Source: Bacteroidota bacterium (GTDB lineage Bacteria > Bacteroidota > Bacteroidia > Flavobacteriales > Weeksellaceae). Taken from it: a stretch of DNA of 24,258 nt. The DNA is taken from assembly GCA_023458535.1 (NCBI GenBank), contig JAEWYW010000030.1, positions 1 to 24,258 of the forward strand. The letters are read 5' to 3'. The first letter of the stretch is position 1, and every line of letters starts with the position of its first letter. A model generated the notes under the pieces. That model was not told the origin of the DNA and made no database searches. It saw only the letters and a list, made by a program, of their open reading frames with translations. A program made the translations under genes and the position numbers. Shown here one piece after another: positions 6,991 through 14,410 of this stretch.

Positions 6991-8117
6991 TGAAGGAAGT
7001 TTATATCACAGACTATAATTGCGTTACTCCTCTAGGTTTTTCAACATCTGAAAACTGGGAGAATGTCTTGATGGGAAATTCAGGCGTTTCCAAGTTGCCA
7101 ATTTTAGAAAATCAGGATGATATTTATATTTCTAAAATCGATGATAACCTTCTCGAATCGGAATTTGAGGAAAAATTTAATGAAACAGATTTTAGGAGAT
7201 TAGAAAAAATGTTGCTTTTGGCTTTGCAACCATTGATTGAAAAACATTCAATACATTCTGAAACTGCTCTTATTTTGTCCACTACCAAAGGAAATATAAG
7301 TGCTCTCAAAAACCAAAGTCAACTTCCAGAACCTGTTTTCTTAGCCAACTTAGCCAAGAAAATTGCCACTTTTTTCGGATTTACAACGCAACCCATCGTT
7401 GTTTCCAATGCTTGCGTATCGGGGGTAATGGCTTTAGCGGTGGCTAAAAATCGTCTTCTTGCAGGTAAATTTAGTGATGCATATGTGATTGCTGGTGACG
7501 AGATTTCTGAATTTGTGGTTTCGGGTTTTAATTCTTTTCAAGCGATAAGCGATGAACCTTGCCAGCCATACGATAAAAACAGAAAAGGTATTAACCTCGG
7601 TGAAGCTGCTGCTGCGGCGTATGTTACTACTGAAAAATCAAAAGAAGGCTTTAAAATTTTGGGAGATTCGGCCATCAATGATGCCAATCATATTTCTGGC
7701 CCTTCCCGCACGGGTGAAGGTTTGTTCAGAAGTGTGTTCAATGCCATGAAAGAATCCCAACTTTCTGCCAACGATATTGATTTTATTTCTGCACATGGAA
7801 CCGCCACCATTTACAACGATGAAATGGAAGCTATCGCTTTTAACAGAGCAGAAATGCAGGAAATTCCGCTTCATAGCTTGAAAGGTTTTTACGGACATAC
7901 ACTTGGTGCTGCAGGTTTGTTGGAAACCATTATTGCGATGGAGGGTGCAAAAAATTCTGTGTTAATTCCTTCGAAAAATTATCAGGAATCTGGAGTTTCT
8001 CAATCTATCAACGTCATTCAGGAAAATCAAACCAAAAAAATACATTATATTTTAAAAACGGCTTCAGGTTTTGGAGGCTGTAATGCTGCTTTGGTTTTAG
8101 AAAATTTAAATTTTTAA
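6987..8117 (+). CDS. Beta-ketoacyl-ACP synthase (KS 1)
   Basis: A 376-residue KAS I/II-type condensing enzyme that extends an ACP-bound acyl chain with malonyl-ACP. The triad is intact: Cys143 in NACVSG, His270 in SAHGTAT and His304 in YGHTLGAAG, with a Lys at 299. The C-terminus has the usual GFGGCNAAL. Start placed at the ATG at 6987, which overlaps the thioesterase stop (ATGA; 6990 is the alternative). An upstream in-frame ATG at 6933 would add 18 residues encoded in the thioesterase gene and is unlikely. It lacks the fully canonical early KAS motifs, so it is probably a pathway-specific KS. The next gene encodes a half-length KS-like partner. Confidence 0.9.
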   Translation: MMKEVYITDYNCVTPLGFSTSENWENVLMGNSGVSKLPILENQDDIYISKIDDNLLESEFEEKFNETDFRRLEKMLLLALQPLIEKHSIHSETALILSTTKGNISALKNQSQLPEPVFLANLAKKIATFFGFTTQPIVVSNACVSGVMALAVAKNRLLAGKFSDAYVIAGDEISEFVVSGFNSFQAISDEPCQPYDKNRKGINLGEAAAAAYVTTEKSKEGFKILGDSAINDANHISGPSRTGEGLFRSVFNAMKESQLSANDIDFISAHGTATIYNDEMEAIAFNRAEMQEIPLHSLKGFYGHTLGAAGLLETIIAMEGAKNSVLIPSKNYQESGVSQSINVIQENQTKKIHYILKTASGFGGCNAALVLENLNF

Positions 8118-8656
8118 TGATGAATAAAATTTCCTCCTGCATCATAGAAAACAACAGCATCATCGTTGACGGAAAAACGATTTTCGAATCGGATGCCGAT
8201 CATTTTTCAGATTTTTGTAAGGAAGCCTACAAACATTTAGACATTAATTATCCAAAATTTTATAAAATGGATAGCTTGAGCAAGTTGGCTTTTCTAGCTT
8301 CCGAAATTTTATTAAAAGATAGAGATAACAGCAGAACCGCATTGGTTTTCGCTAATAAATCTTCGAGTTTAGACACCGATTTCACTTATCAAAAAAGCAT
8401 CAATTCACCAGAAGAATATTTTCCAAGTCCCGCGGTGTTTGTCTATACGCTTCCTAATATTTGTACGGGGGAAATCAGTATCAGACATCAATTACATACT
8501 GAAAACGCATTTTTTGTTTTGGAAGATTACGATGAGGATTTTTTAACACAATATGCTAAACAACTCATAGAATCGGGTAAAGCAGATGCAGCACTTTGTG
8601 GCTGGGTAGAAATTTTCCAAGATAATTACAAAGCTTTTGTATATTTGTTGCAATAA
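8117..8656 (+). CDS. Short KS-like protein (chain-length-factor type)
   Basis: A 179-residue protein that follows only the N-terminal half of a ketosynthase: ALVFANKSSS (75-84) at the position of the early KS core, FVYTLPNICTGEISIRH (108-124) at the active-site region, and ADAALCGWVEI (156-166) where a KS has its adGgae segment. The C-terminal half with the two catalytic His is absent, so a complete condensing triad is impossible. It resembles the KS N-terminal-like family found in aryl-polyene and flexirubin clusters (often called chain-length factor or ApeC-like). Its ATG overlaps the preceding TAA by one base, so it is probably translationally coupled and partners with KS 1. Starts at 8117 and 8120 are both possible. 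Confidence 0.7.
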   Translation: MMNKISSCIIENNSIIVDGKTIFESDADHFSDFCKEAYKHLDINYPKFYKMDSLSKLAFLASEILLKDRDNSRTALVFANKSSSLDTDFTYQKSINSPEEYFPSPAVFVYTLPNICTGEISIRHQLHTENAFFVLEDYDEDFLTQYAKQLIESGKADAALCGWVEIFQDNYKAFVYLLQ

Positions 8657-8670
8657 ACTAAAAATACACT

Positions 8671-8711
8671 ATTTAGCTATATAACAATCGTAAACTGTTA
8701 TGTGGCTACAT
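8671..8711 (+). repeat. Imperfect inverted repeat before the ACP gene
   Basis: Arms 8671-8688 and 8694-8711 (18 nt each, loop of 5 nt) give 14 Watson-Crick and 2 G-T pairs. It shares TTTAGCTATATAACAATC with a similar element at 21907-21960 (15 of 18 identical). It lies between the short KS-like gene and the ACP start at 8726. Confidence 0.6.
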
Positions 8712-8725
8712 TATTTAAAAATATT

Positions 8726-8980
8726 ATGGATTTAAAAGAAGAATTAAAACACAAAATTATTGAAGTACTCAACCTTGAAGATATATCTGCAGAAGAAATA
8801 AAAAATTCTGATCCACTTTTTGGTGGTGGCCTAGGATTAGATTCCATCGACGCCTTAGAACTGATTGTTCTTTTGGACAAAGACTATGGAATTAAACTTT
8901 CTGATCCTAAAAAAGGAAAAGAAATCTTCGAATCTATCGATACAATGGCAAGCTTCATCGAAGCCAACAGAACTAAATAA
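8726..8980 (+). CDS. Acyl carrier protein (ACP 1)
   Basis: An 84-residue ACP. The phosphopantetheine site is GLDSID with Ser40. The fold pattern is standard: helix 1 DLKEELKHKIIEVLNLED, acidic helix 2 after the Ser (DALELIVLLDKDYG), and the helix 3/4 region EIFESIDTMASFI. The GGG before the LGLDS motif is unusual but fits the loop. Start at 8726 gives a normal ACP N-terminus; an ATG at 8702 would add eight residues encoded partly next to an inverted repeat. It would carry the growing aryl-polyene chain for the flanking ketosynthases. A second, quite different ACP is encoded on the other strand at 20424-20675. Confidence 0.92.
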   Translation: MDLKEELKHKIIEVLNLEDISAEEIKNSDPLFGGGLGLDSIDALELIVLLDKDYGIKLSDPKKGKEIFESIDTMASFIEANRTK

Positions 8981-8990
8981 TTATTAATTT

Positions 8991-9048
8991 ACCAATGTAT
9001 CAATCTAACAGTCAAACAATTGGTAAACTGTTACATTGATACATTGTT
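8991..9048 (+). repeat. Long inverted repeat before KS 2
   Basis: Arms 8991-9012 and 9027-9048 pair at 20 of 22 positions around a 14-nt loop. The right arm and its continuation (TTGATACATTGTTACATTT) nearly match the sequence just upstream of KS 3 on the other strand. The element lies in the 81-nt gap between ACP 1 and KS 2. It has no U tract, so it is more likely an intergenic repeat or mRNA structure than a terminator. Confidence 0.75.
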
Positions 9049-9061
9049 ACATTTTGAAATG

Positions 9062-10261
9062 ATGAATCAAAAAATTGCCGTAACAGGAATGGGAATTATT
9101 TCATCCATAGGAAACAATGTGGAAGAAAATTTCAAGTCCTTAATAACCAAAAAACACGGCATTTCTGATATAGAAATTCTGCAAACCAAATTTTCAGGCA
9201 ATTTAAAATTGGGTGAAATAAAAATGTCCAATGACGAGTTGGCTAAAAAACTCCATCTGCCAGAAGATCATGCCTGCACAAGGACTACTCTTCTTGGGAT
9301 GATTGCGCTTCAAGAAGCTGTTGAAAGTTCTGGTATCAATAATATTAATGAGTTTCCTACTGGATTAATTTCTTCTACAAGCGTTGCAGGGATGGATGTT
9401 ACTGAAAATTATTTCTATAATTATGAAGATCATCCAGACAAGCAGAAATTTATTGCTTCTCACGATGCGGGATATTCTTCGATGCAGTTGGCAGATTTTA
9501 TTGGCTTAAAAGGCATGGTTTCTACCATTTCAACAGCATGTTCATCAGCGGCAAATGCCATTATGATGGGTGCAAAACTTATTAAAAACGGAGTTTTGGA
9601 TCGTGTAATTGTTGGCGGAACAGATTCTCTTTCAAAATTTACATTAAATGGTTTCAATTCTTTGATGATTGTTACCGATACTTATAATACACCTTTCGAT
9701 GATAATAGAAAAGGCTTAAACCTGGGTGAAGCAGCCGCTTTTTTGGTTTTAGAATCTGAGGAGGTAGTAAAAAAACAAAATAAAAAAATCCTGGCTTATC
9801 TTTCTGGTTACGGAAATGCCAATGATGCTCATCACCAAACAGCATCCTCCGAAAACGGTGAAGGTGCTTACTTAGCGATGAAAAAAGCCATTGATATTTC
9901 TGGAATTTCAAAACAAGATATAGATTACATCAACGTTCACGGAACAGCAACTCCAAATAATGATTTTGCAGAAGGAACGGCAATGTTGAGAATTTTTGGG
10001 GAAGATAATGTGCCAGATTTCAGCTCTACGAAAGCTTTTACAGGACATACATTGGCTGCCGCAGCAGGAATTGAGGCGGTTTATTCGATATTATCATTGC
10101 AGAGAAATACCATCTACCCCAATTTGAATTTCAAAGATAAAATGCATGAGTTTAACTTAATTCCAGTTACAGAGGTAAAAGAAAAACCAATTCAAAATGT
10201 ATTATCTAATTCATTTGGTTTCGGTGGCAATTGTTCTACTTTAATATTTTCAAAATCATGA
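9062..10261 (+). CDS. Beta-ketoacyl-ACP synthase II-type (KS 2)
   Basis: A 399-residue FabF/FabB-like condensing enzyme. It opens with KIAVTGMGIISSIG, has active Cys160 in STACSSAA, His293 in NVHGTATPNND, Lys324 and His329 in STKAFTGHTLAAAAG, and the glycine-rich C-terminus SNSFGFGGN. The triad is intact, so it should be active. Start chosen at the ATG at 9062 (9059 is the tandem alternative). An ATG at 9020 would put the inverted repeat inside the coding region and add a non-family extension. It overlaps the next gene by ATGA, as KS/chain-length-factor pairs often do, suggesting a heterodimer with the degenerate KS that follows. Confidence 0.93.
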   Translation: MNQKIAVTGMGIISSIGNNVEENFKSLITKKHGISDIEILQTKFSGNLKLGEIKMSNDELAKKLHLPEDHACTRTTLLGMIALQEAVESSGINNINEFPTGLISSTSVAGMDVTENYFYNYEDHPDKQKFIASHDAGYSSMQLADFIGLKGMVSTISTACSSAANAIMMGAKLIKNGVLDRVIVGGTDSLSKFTLNGFNSLMIVTDTYNTPFDDNRKGLNLGEAAAFLVLESEEVVKKQNKKILAYLSGYGNANDAHHQTASSENGEGAYLAMKKAIDISGISKQDIDYINVHGTATPNNDFAEGTAMLRIFGEDNVPDFSSTKAFTGHTLAAAAGIEAVYSILSLQRNTIYPNLNFKDKMHEFNLIPVTEVKEKPIQNVLSNSFGFGGNCSTLIFSKS

Positions 10262-11319
10262 AGTCGGTTTTTATCAACAGCGCTGCCTGTATTTCTGCAC
10301 AAAACAGTTTGAATGATGATTTTTTTGCAACATTAACTGTAAAAAATGATGCAAAAGTAATCCATGCCATCGAACCTTCTTACAAAGAGTTTATTCCGCC
10401 TGCCCAAATCAGGAGAATGTCTAAAGCCGTTAAAATGAGCTCTGTCGCTTCTCATTATGCGATTCAGGAGGCAGGAATTACCAATCCAGATGCCATTATT
10501 GTAGGAACTGGAATGGGATGCTCTCAGGATTCTGAAAAATTCTTGAGAAACCTAATCGACAATAATGAAGAATTTCTGACGCCTACATTTTTTATTCAAT
10601 CCACTCATAATACGGTTGCAGGGCAAATTGCTTTGGCTTTACAGTGTCACGCTTATAACTTCACTTATGTGAATACTTCGTCTTCTTTGGAATTTTCCTT
10701 TCTGGATGCAAAACTGCAGATTGAAGATGGAGAAGCAAAAAATATTTTAGTGGGCGCTGTAGATGAACAAACTCCACGCACAATGGAACTATATGAGTTA
10801 GCAGGGATTATTAAAAAAGATGAAAATCTACCTGTACGCTTTTTAGATAGTACAACTAATGGTGTAAACTGGGGCGAAGGAGCTGCTTTTTTTGTGGTGA
10901 GCGATGAAAAAACAGAACATTCTTATTCAAAAATAACGGATATTAAAATCGTTAATAGAATTGAGAAAACAGAAACTGTTTCTTTCATTGAATCTTTCCT
11001 TGAAAAAAATAATCTTAAACCTCAAGATATAGATGCGGTAATGTTAGGTTATAGCGGAGATAAAGCTTCTGACGCATACTACACAGAGGTATCAAAATTA
11101 CTGAGCGGTTCTTCCCTATTGTACTACAAGCATTTAAGCGGTGAATTCAATACTTCGAGTGGTTTTTCAATTTTTACGGCTTGCCAGATTTTAAAAAATC
11201 AGGAAATTCCAAACATTATGAAAATTAATAATGTTGAGAAGCCTGAAATTAAAAACATGTTGCTGTACAACCATCTTTTGGGCGAAGATCACAGCTTGGT
11301 TTTACTGGAAAAAGCATAA
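10258..11319 (+). CDS. Degenerate KS (chain-length-factor-like)
   Basis: A 353-residue protein with the thiolase/KS fold pattern but without catalytic residues. The nucleophile position reads NTSSSLE, with Ser142 where a KS has Cys. The first His region reads MLGYSGDKASD instead of HGTxTxxND, and the second reads LSGEFNTSSGF instead of GHxxGAAG. Other KS landmarks remain: IIVGTGMGCS, GVNWGEGAAFFVV. It is coupled to KS 2 by an ATGA overlap. By analogy with KS-alpha/KS-beta pairs it probably dimerises with KS 2 and sets chain length; this role is inferred. Start at 10258 is preferred over an ATG at 10231 inside KS 2. Confidence 0.82.
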   Translation: MKSVFINSAACISAQNSLNDDFFATLTVKNDAKVIHAIEPSYKEFIPPAQIRRMSKAVKMSSVASHYAIQEAGITNPDAIIVGTGMGCSQDSEKFLRNLIDNNEEFLTPTFFIQSTHNTVAGQIALALQCHAYNFTYVNTSSSLEFSFLDAKLQIEDGEAKNILVGAVDEQTPRTMELYELAGIIKKDENLPVRFLDSTTNGVNWGEGAAFFVVSDEKTEHSYSKITDIKIVNRIEKTETVSFIESFLEKNNLKPQDIDAVMLGYSGDKASDAYYTEVSKLLSGSSLLYYKHLSGEFNTSSGFSIFTACQILKNQEIPNIMKINNVEKPEIKNMLLYNHLLGEDHSLVLLEKA

Positions 11320-11324
11320 AAACA

Positions 11325-11399
11325 AAATCTAACAAGTTTTAGAAACCTGTTAAATTTGAATAAAAAAAACCTAACAGGTTTTAGAAACCTGTTAGGTTT
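11325..11399 (+). repeat. Two tandem hairpins after the KS-like gene
   Basis: Hairpin A has arms 11325-11339 and 11343-11357 (13 of 15 pairs). Hairpin B has arms 11367-11381 and 11385-11399 (perfect 15-bp stem). Both have a TAG loop and are related copies offset by 42 bp, core CTAACAGGTTT/AAACCTGTTAG. They sit 6 nt after the KS-like stop, in the largest gap within this operon (125 nt). They may attenuate transcription or protect mRNA 3' ends, splitting the ketosynthase half of the operon from the envelope half. The A/T-rich flanks could also let them terminate in either direction. Confidence 0.85.
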
Positions 11400-11444
11400 A
11401 AAAATAAAAAATACCCTAAATCAAAAATTCAAAAACAATAAAAG

Positions 11445-12185
11445 ATGAAACATTACTTTTTCATAGGGTTTTATCTTATTTGTAGTGTAATAATTTACTT
11501 ATTTCAAGGCTCGGTTGCAGTTTATATTGCTGCGTTTTTGGCTTTTCTTTTTGTGATAATTTGGGGTGCTTCGGATGTTGGTTTGGGATATTTCGTAAAA
11601 AGCATAACTCACAAAAAAACCAAAAAAAAGGAAGTAGCACTTACTTTCGATGATGGACCCACTGAATTTACACCTCTGTTTTTAGATATTCTGAAAAAAA
11701 ATCAAGTAAAAGCCACATTTTTTTGTATCGGGAAACAAATTGAAAAACACCCTGATATTTTTAAAAGAATTATTGAAGAAGGACATTCCATAGGAAATCA
11801 CACCTATTCTCATTCCAATAAAACTGGACTTCTTTCCACTTCAGAAATGGTAAAAGAAATTTCCAGATGTGATGATGCCATTCAACATTTCGGAAATATT
11901 TCAACACCTTTTTACAGACCTCCTTTTGGGGTGACCAATCCGAATATCTCACGCGCTATTTCAAAAACCAAAAAAATAAGCGTTGGCTGGAATATTCGTT
12001 CCTTCGACACCAAAATAAATGATTATCAAAAGATTGTAAAAAAAATAGACCGACAACTAAAACCAGGAAGCATTATTTTACTTCACGATACCTCACAAAA
12101 ATCTTTACAGGTTTTGGCGGACTTATTGCTAATTTTGCAGCGCAAAGATTATTCAACTTTTACAGTTGAAGAAATCAAAAAATAA
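11445..12185 (+). CDS. Polysaccharide deacetylase family protein (NodB domain)
   Basis: A 246-residue protein with two N-terminal membrane helices (about 5-21 and 23-45) followed by a NodB-homology domain. All motifs are present: TFDDGP at 67-72 (metal Asp70 and catalytic Asp69), HTYSH at 119-123, RPPFG at 158-162 and LLHD at 212-215. The family removes N- or O-acetyl groups from sugars using a metal ion. Orientation suggests the domain is either periplasmic or at the membrane surface. The gene sits in the envelope half of the operon, 9 nt before the LolA-like gene. A sugar substrate is not obvious for a flexirubin pathway, so its job here is unknown; it could act on a different acyl-substituted compound. 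Confidence 0.88.
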   Translation: MKHYFFIGFYLICSVIIYLFQGSVAVYIAAFLAFLFVIIWGASDVGLGYFVKSITHKKTKKKEVALTFDDGPTEFTPLFLDILKKNQVKATFFCIGKQIEKHPDIFKRIIEEGHSIGNHTYSHSNKTGLLSTSEMVKEISRCDDAIQHFGNISTPFYRPPFGVTNPNISRAISKTKKISVGWNIRSFDTKINDYQKIVKKIDRQLKPGSIILLHDTSQKSLQVLADLLLILQRKDYSTFTVEEIKK

Positions 12186-12194
12186 TAGAAATTT

Positions 12195-12818
12195 ATGATA
12201 AAATATACATTAAGCTTAGTTTTTGTTCTGTTGTCCTTACTGGCATTTTCTCAAACACCGATGTCTGAAGCAGAGAAAAAAGCCTTTATAAGCCAAACTT
12301 CATCGGAATCTAAAGCCATTAAAACCTTGCAAAGCGATTTTTCTCAGGTAAAGAAAATGGATTTTTTGGATAAGGATATCGTCACCTACGGTAAAATGAC
12401 TTTAAAATCTCCAAATATGTTGAGTTGGAAATATACCAAACCTTACCAGTACAGCATTGTTTTCAAGGAGAATAAAATATTCATCAACGATCAGGGAAAA
12501 AAATCAACTGTTGATGCCAAAAGCAAAACTTTTGAGAAAATCAACAAGTTAATCGTTGGAAGCGCGAGTGGAAAAATGTTCGACGACCCAGAATTTATCG
12601 TAAGGTATTTTAAAACTGGAAGCACCAATATTGCACGCTTTTTACCGAAGTCTCAGCAACTACTGAAATACATCAAGCAGGTTGAATTGGTTTTTCCTAA
12701 AAATCAGTCTACAGTTTCGCAAGTAAATATGTTGGAAGCCTCAGGCGACACCACCACCATCAATTTCAAAAACACAAAAGTAAATGCGCCAGTTTCTAAC
12801 GCAGATTTTAGTTTGTAG
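12195..12818 (+). CDS. LolA-like outer-membrane lipoprotein carrier family protein
   Basis: A 207-residue periplasmic protein with a clear signal peptide (cleavage likely after LLAFSQ). The mature part has LolA-type features: TLQSDFSQVKKMDFL, then GKMTLKSPNMLSWKYTKPYQY, the signature strand pair of the family. LolA folds as an open barrel that shields acyl chains during transfer to the outer membrane. Aryl-polyene clusters commonly encode a dedicated LolA-like protein, thought to carry the pigment or lipid across the periplasm. It overlaps the next gene by 35 nt. It is probably not the housekeeping LolA. Confidence 0.85.
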   Translation: MIKYTLSLVFVLLSLLAFSQTPMSEAEKKAFISQTSSESKAIKTLQSDFSQVKKMDFLDKDIVTYGKMTLKSPNMLSWKYTKPYQYSIVFKENKIFINDQGKKSTVDAKSKTFEKINKLIVGSASGKMFDDPEFIVRYFKTGSTNIARFLPKSQQLLKYIKQVELVFPKNQSTVSQVNMLEASGDTTTINFKNTKVNAPVSNADFSL

Positions 12819-13419
12819 TATTTTCTCTTTAAGTTTAATTTCCTGCAAAATTTATCAGCCAGAGAATCTAACCAGGATTTCTACAACTAAAACCGAAGTG
12901 GAAAATCTGTACTTTTCATCAGGGGAAGATTATATCTACAAATGCCAAATGGAAGTTTATGGCAATGATATCAGCGGAATTGTCATTATCAAAAAACTTA
13001 GCAATGATGCACATCGTGTGGTGATGACGACAGACTTTGGAAATAAAATGATTGATTTTGAAATTTCTCAATCGGATTTTAAACTTAATTATGTTCTTCC
13101 AGATTTAGACAAGAAAATGGTCATTAATTTTCTTAAAAATGATTTTCGAATACTCTTGAAACATAGATATCCAGTTTTGGAAACTTTTGAAAACACAGAT
13201 TCCCGTATTTTTACTTCAAAAGACGATAAAAACTTAACCTACTTATTTTTTGATAAAAATTCTGACCTGTTGAAAAATATGGTTATTGCAGAGAATAACA
13301 AAGAAAAAATTAACATCTCCTTTGATGCAAAAAAACATATCTTCGCAGATAATATCGACATTCAACACAAAGACATTAAAATAAAAATAAAGCTTACACA
13401 AATCAGCAAAGAAAATTAA
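12784..13419 (+). CDS. Lipoprotein of the pigment cluster, unknown function
   Basis: A 211-residue lipoprotein with a signal peptide and lipobox SLISC (Cys21). The mature part is beta-rich, with YIYKCQMEVYGNDISGIVIIKK and HRVVMTTDFGNKMIDFEI, ending in a Lys-rich tail. The position next to the LolA-like gene and the strand pattern resemble the DUF3261 lipoprotein of aryl-polyene clusters, but I cannot confirm the family. Its start lies 35 nt inside the LolA-like gene, which indicates coupled translation. If it belongs to this family it may receive pigment from the LolA-like carrier at the outer membrane, as LolB does for lipoproteins. Confidence 0.72.
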   Translation: MRQFLTQILVCSIFSLSLISCKIYQPENLTRISTTKTEVENLYFSSGEDYIYKCQMEVYGNDISGIVIIKKLSNDAHRVVMTTDFGNKMIDFEISQSDFKLNYVLPDLDKKMVINFLKNDFRILLKHRYPVLETFENTDSRIFTSKDDKNLTYLFFDKNSDLLKNMVIAENNKEKINISFDAKKHIFADNIDIQHKDIKIKIKLTQISKEN

Positions 13420-13424
13420 TTCAC

Positions 13425-14042
13425 ATGAGAAAAATCTTTACTCTTTTCATACTTCTAGTATCTATCTTAACCTTTGCGCAAACAACTTTTACACCAGGTG
13501 TTCGGGGAGGAGTGAATTTTGCGAAACTCACTGAAAGTGATGGCGGTTTTTATGACATTTTGGAAGCTGGAGATGATTATTGGCCAGATGAAGAAAGAGT
13601 TCATACGGGTTATACTACTGATTTTTACCTCGGGGTATTGGCTAACATGAGGTTTTCAAAACTCTATGCTCTGCAACCAGAAATCAATTATTCCCGCCAA
13701 GGAAGCATTATGAAAACAAGCACAACGGAGAGTAAAACTGAACTCTCCTACATATCGCTTCAAGCCATCAATAAGTTTTATTATAAAAACTTTAATGCTC
13801 ATGCAGGTCTCAGCGTGGACGTAATGATTGCCAACAAAAACTTCAGCAGCAATACAAGAAATGATTTAGGAGTTATACTAGGCGCTGGATACGACATTAC
13901 TAAAAATTTTGGTATTGAAGCTAGATTTAAAAAAGGATTGGTCTCCCAAATAAAAACAACAAGTGAAAACCATACAAATGTTCTTTTCCAACTGGGAGTT
14001 ACTTATAATTTTAATACAAAGAAGATAAATGATAACGAATAG
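13425..14042 (+). CDS. Outer-membrane beta-barrel protein (porin/PorT-like)
   Basis: A 205-residue protein with a signal peptide (cleavage likely after LTFAQ). Alternating amphipathic strands typical of a small barrel follow: PGVRGGVNFAKL, TTDFYLGVLANMRF, YALQPEINYSRQGS, FNAHAGLSVDVMI, and a C-terminal strand ending LFQLGVTYNF with the terminal aromatic favoured by the BAM machinery. The family is common in Bacteroidetes and mostly uncharacterised. It starts 5 nt after the lipoprotein gene and overlaps the dehydratase-like gene by 14 nt. It could be the outer-membrane station for the pigment; this is inference from context. Confidence 0.8.
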   Translation: MRKIFTLFILLVSILTFAQTTFTPGVRGGVNFAKLTESDGGFYDILEAGDDYWPDEERVHTGYTTDFYLGVLANMRFSKLYALQPEINYSRQGSIMKTSTTESKTELSYISLQAINKFYYKNFNAHAGLSVDVMIANKNFSSNTRNDLGVILGAGYDITKNFGIEARFKKGLVSQIKTTSENHTNVLFQLGVTYNFNTKKINDNE

Positions 14043-14409
14043 TATTTTAAATAATTTCTACAACGTACAGTCTCAGGAACAAAAAGAAAATGGAGCTTAT
14101 GAAGTTCGCATCTCTTTAAACCCTTCGCACGATATTTTTAAAGGACATTTTCCTGGAAATCCCGTTACACCAGGCGTTTGCATGATGCAAATAATTAAAG
14201 AAATAACGGAAAATATTACCCAAAAAACCTTGTTTTTAAAATCAGCAAGTAATATTAAATTCATGGCGATTATCAATCCTAATGAGACACCAGATTTAGT
14301 ATTAGATTTGAATATTGACCAGAAAGAGGACGAGATAAAAGTGAAAAACACCACTTCGTTTGGCGAGACTATTGCTTTAAAAATGTCTGTTAACTACAAA
14401 ATGATTTAA
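14029..14409 (+). CDS. FabZ-like 3-hydroxyacyl-ACP dehydratase (hotdog), Gln in place of catalytic Glu
   Basis: A 126-residue single-hotdog protein. The FabZ motif is present as FKGHFPGNPVTPGVCMMQ. His40 aligns with the catalytic His. The position 14 residues later, normally Glu in FabZ, is Gln54. The rest of the fold pattern (SASNIKFMAIINPNE, a central strand) fits. Aryl-polyene pathways need a dehydratase to make each double bond, and this is the only candidate in the window. Either the Gln is tolerated or functional in this subfamily, or the protein is a non-catalytic partner and the real dehydratase is elsewhere. It overlaps the barrel gene by 14 nt and is followed after 1 nt by a small exported protein. 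Confidence 0.85.
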   Translation: MITNSILNNFYNVQSQEQKENGAYEVRISLNPSHDIFKGHFPGNPVTPGVCMMQIIKEITENITQKTLFLKSASNIKFMAIINPNETPDLVLDLNIDQKEDEIKVKNTTSFGETIALKMSVNYKMI

Positions 14410-14410
14410 A

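Noticed and set aside
7638..7898. - strand open frame opposite KS 1 (86 codons)
   Set aside because: Antisense to the catalytic half of KS 1, with no similarity to any family I know.
9020..9061. Earlier in-frame ATG for KS 2
   Set aside because: It lies inside the inverted repeat, and the added residues do not fit the family N-terminus.
11325..11399. CRISPR-like repeat pair
   Set aside because: Only two copies, each a self-complementary hairpin with no unique spacers and no cas genes; better read as tandem hairpins.
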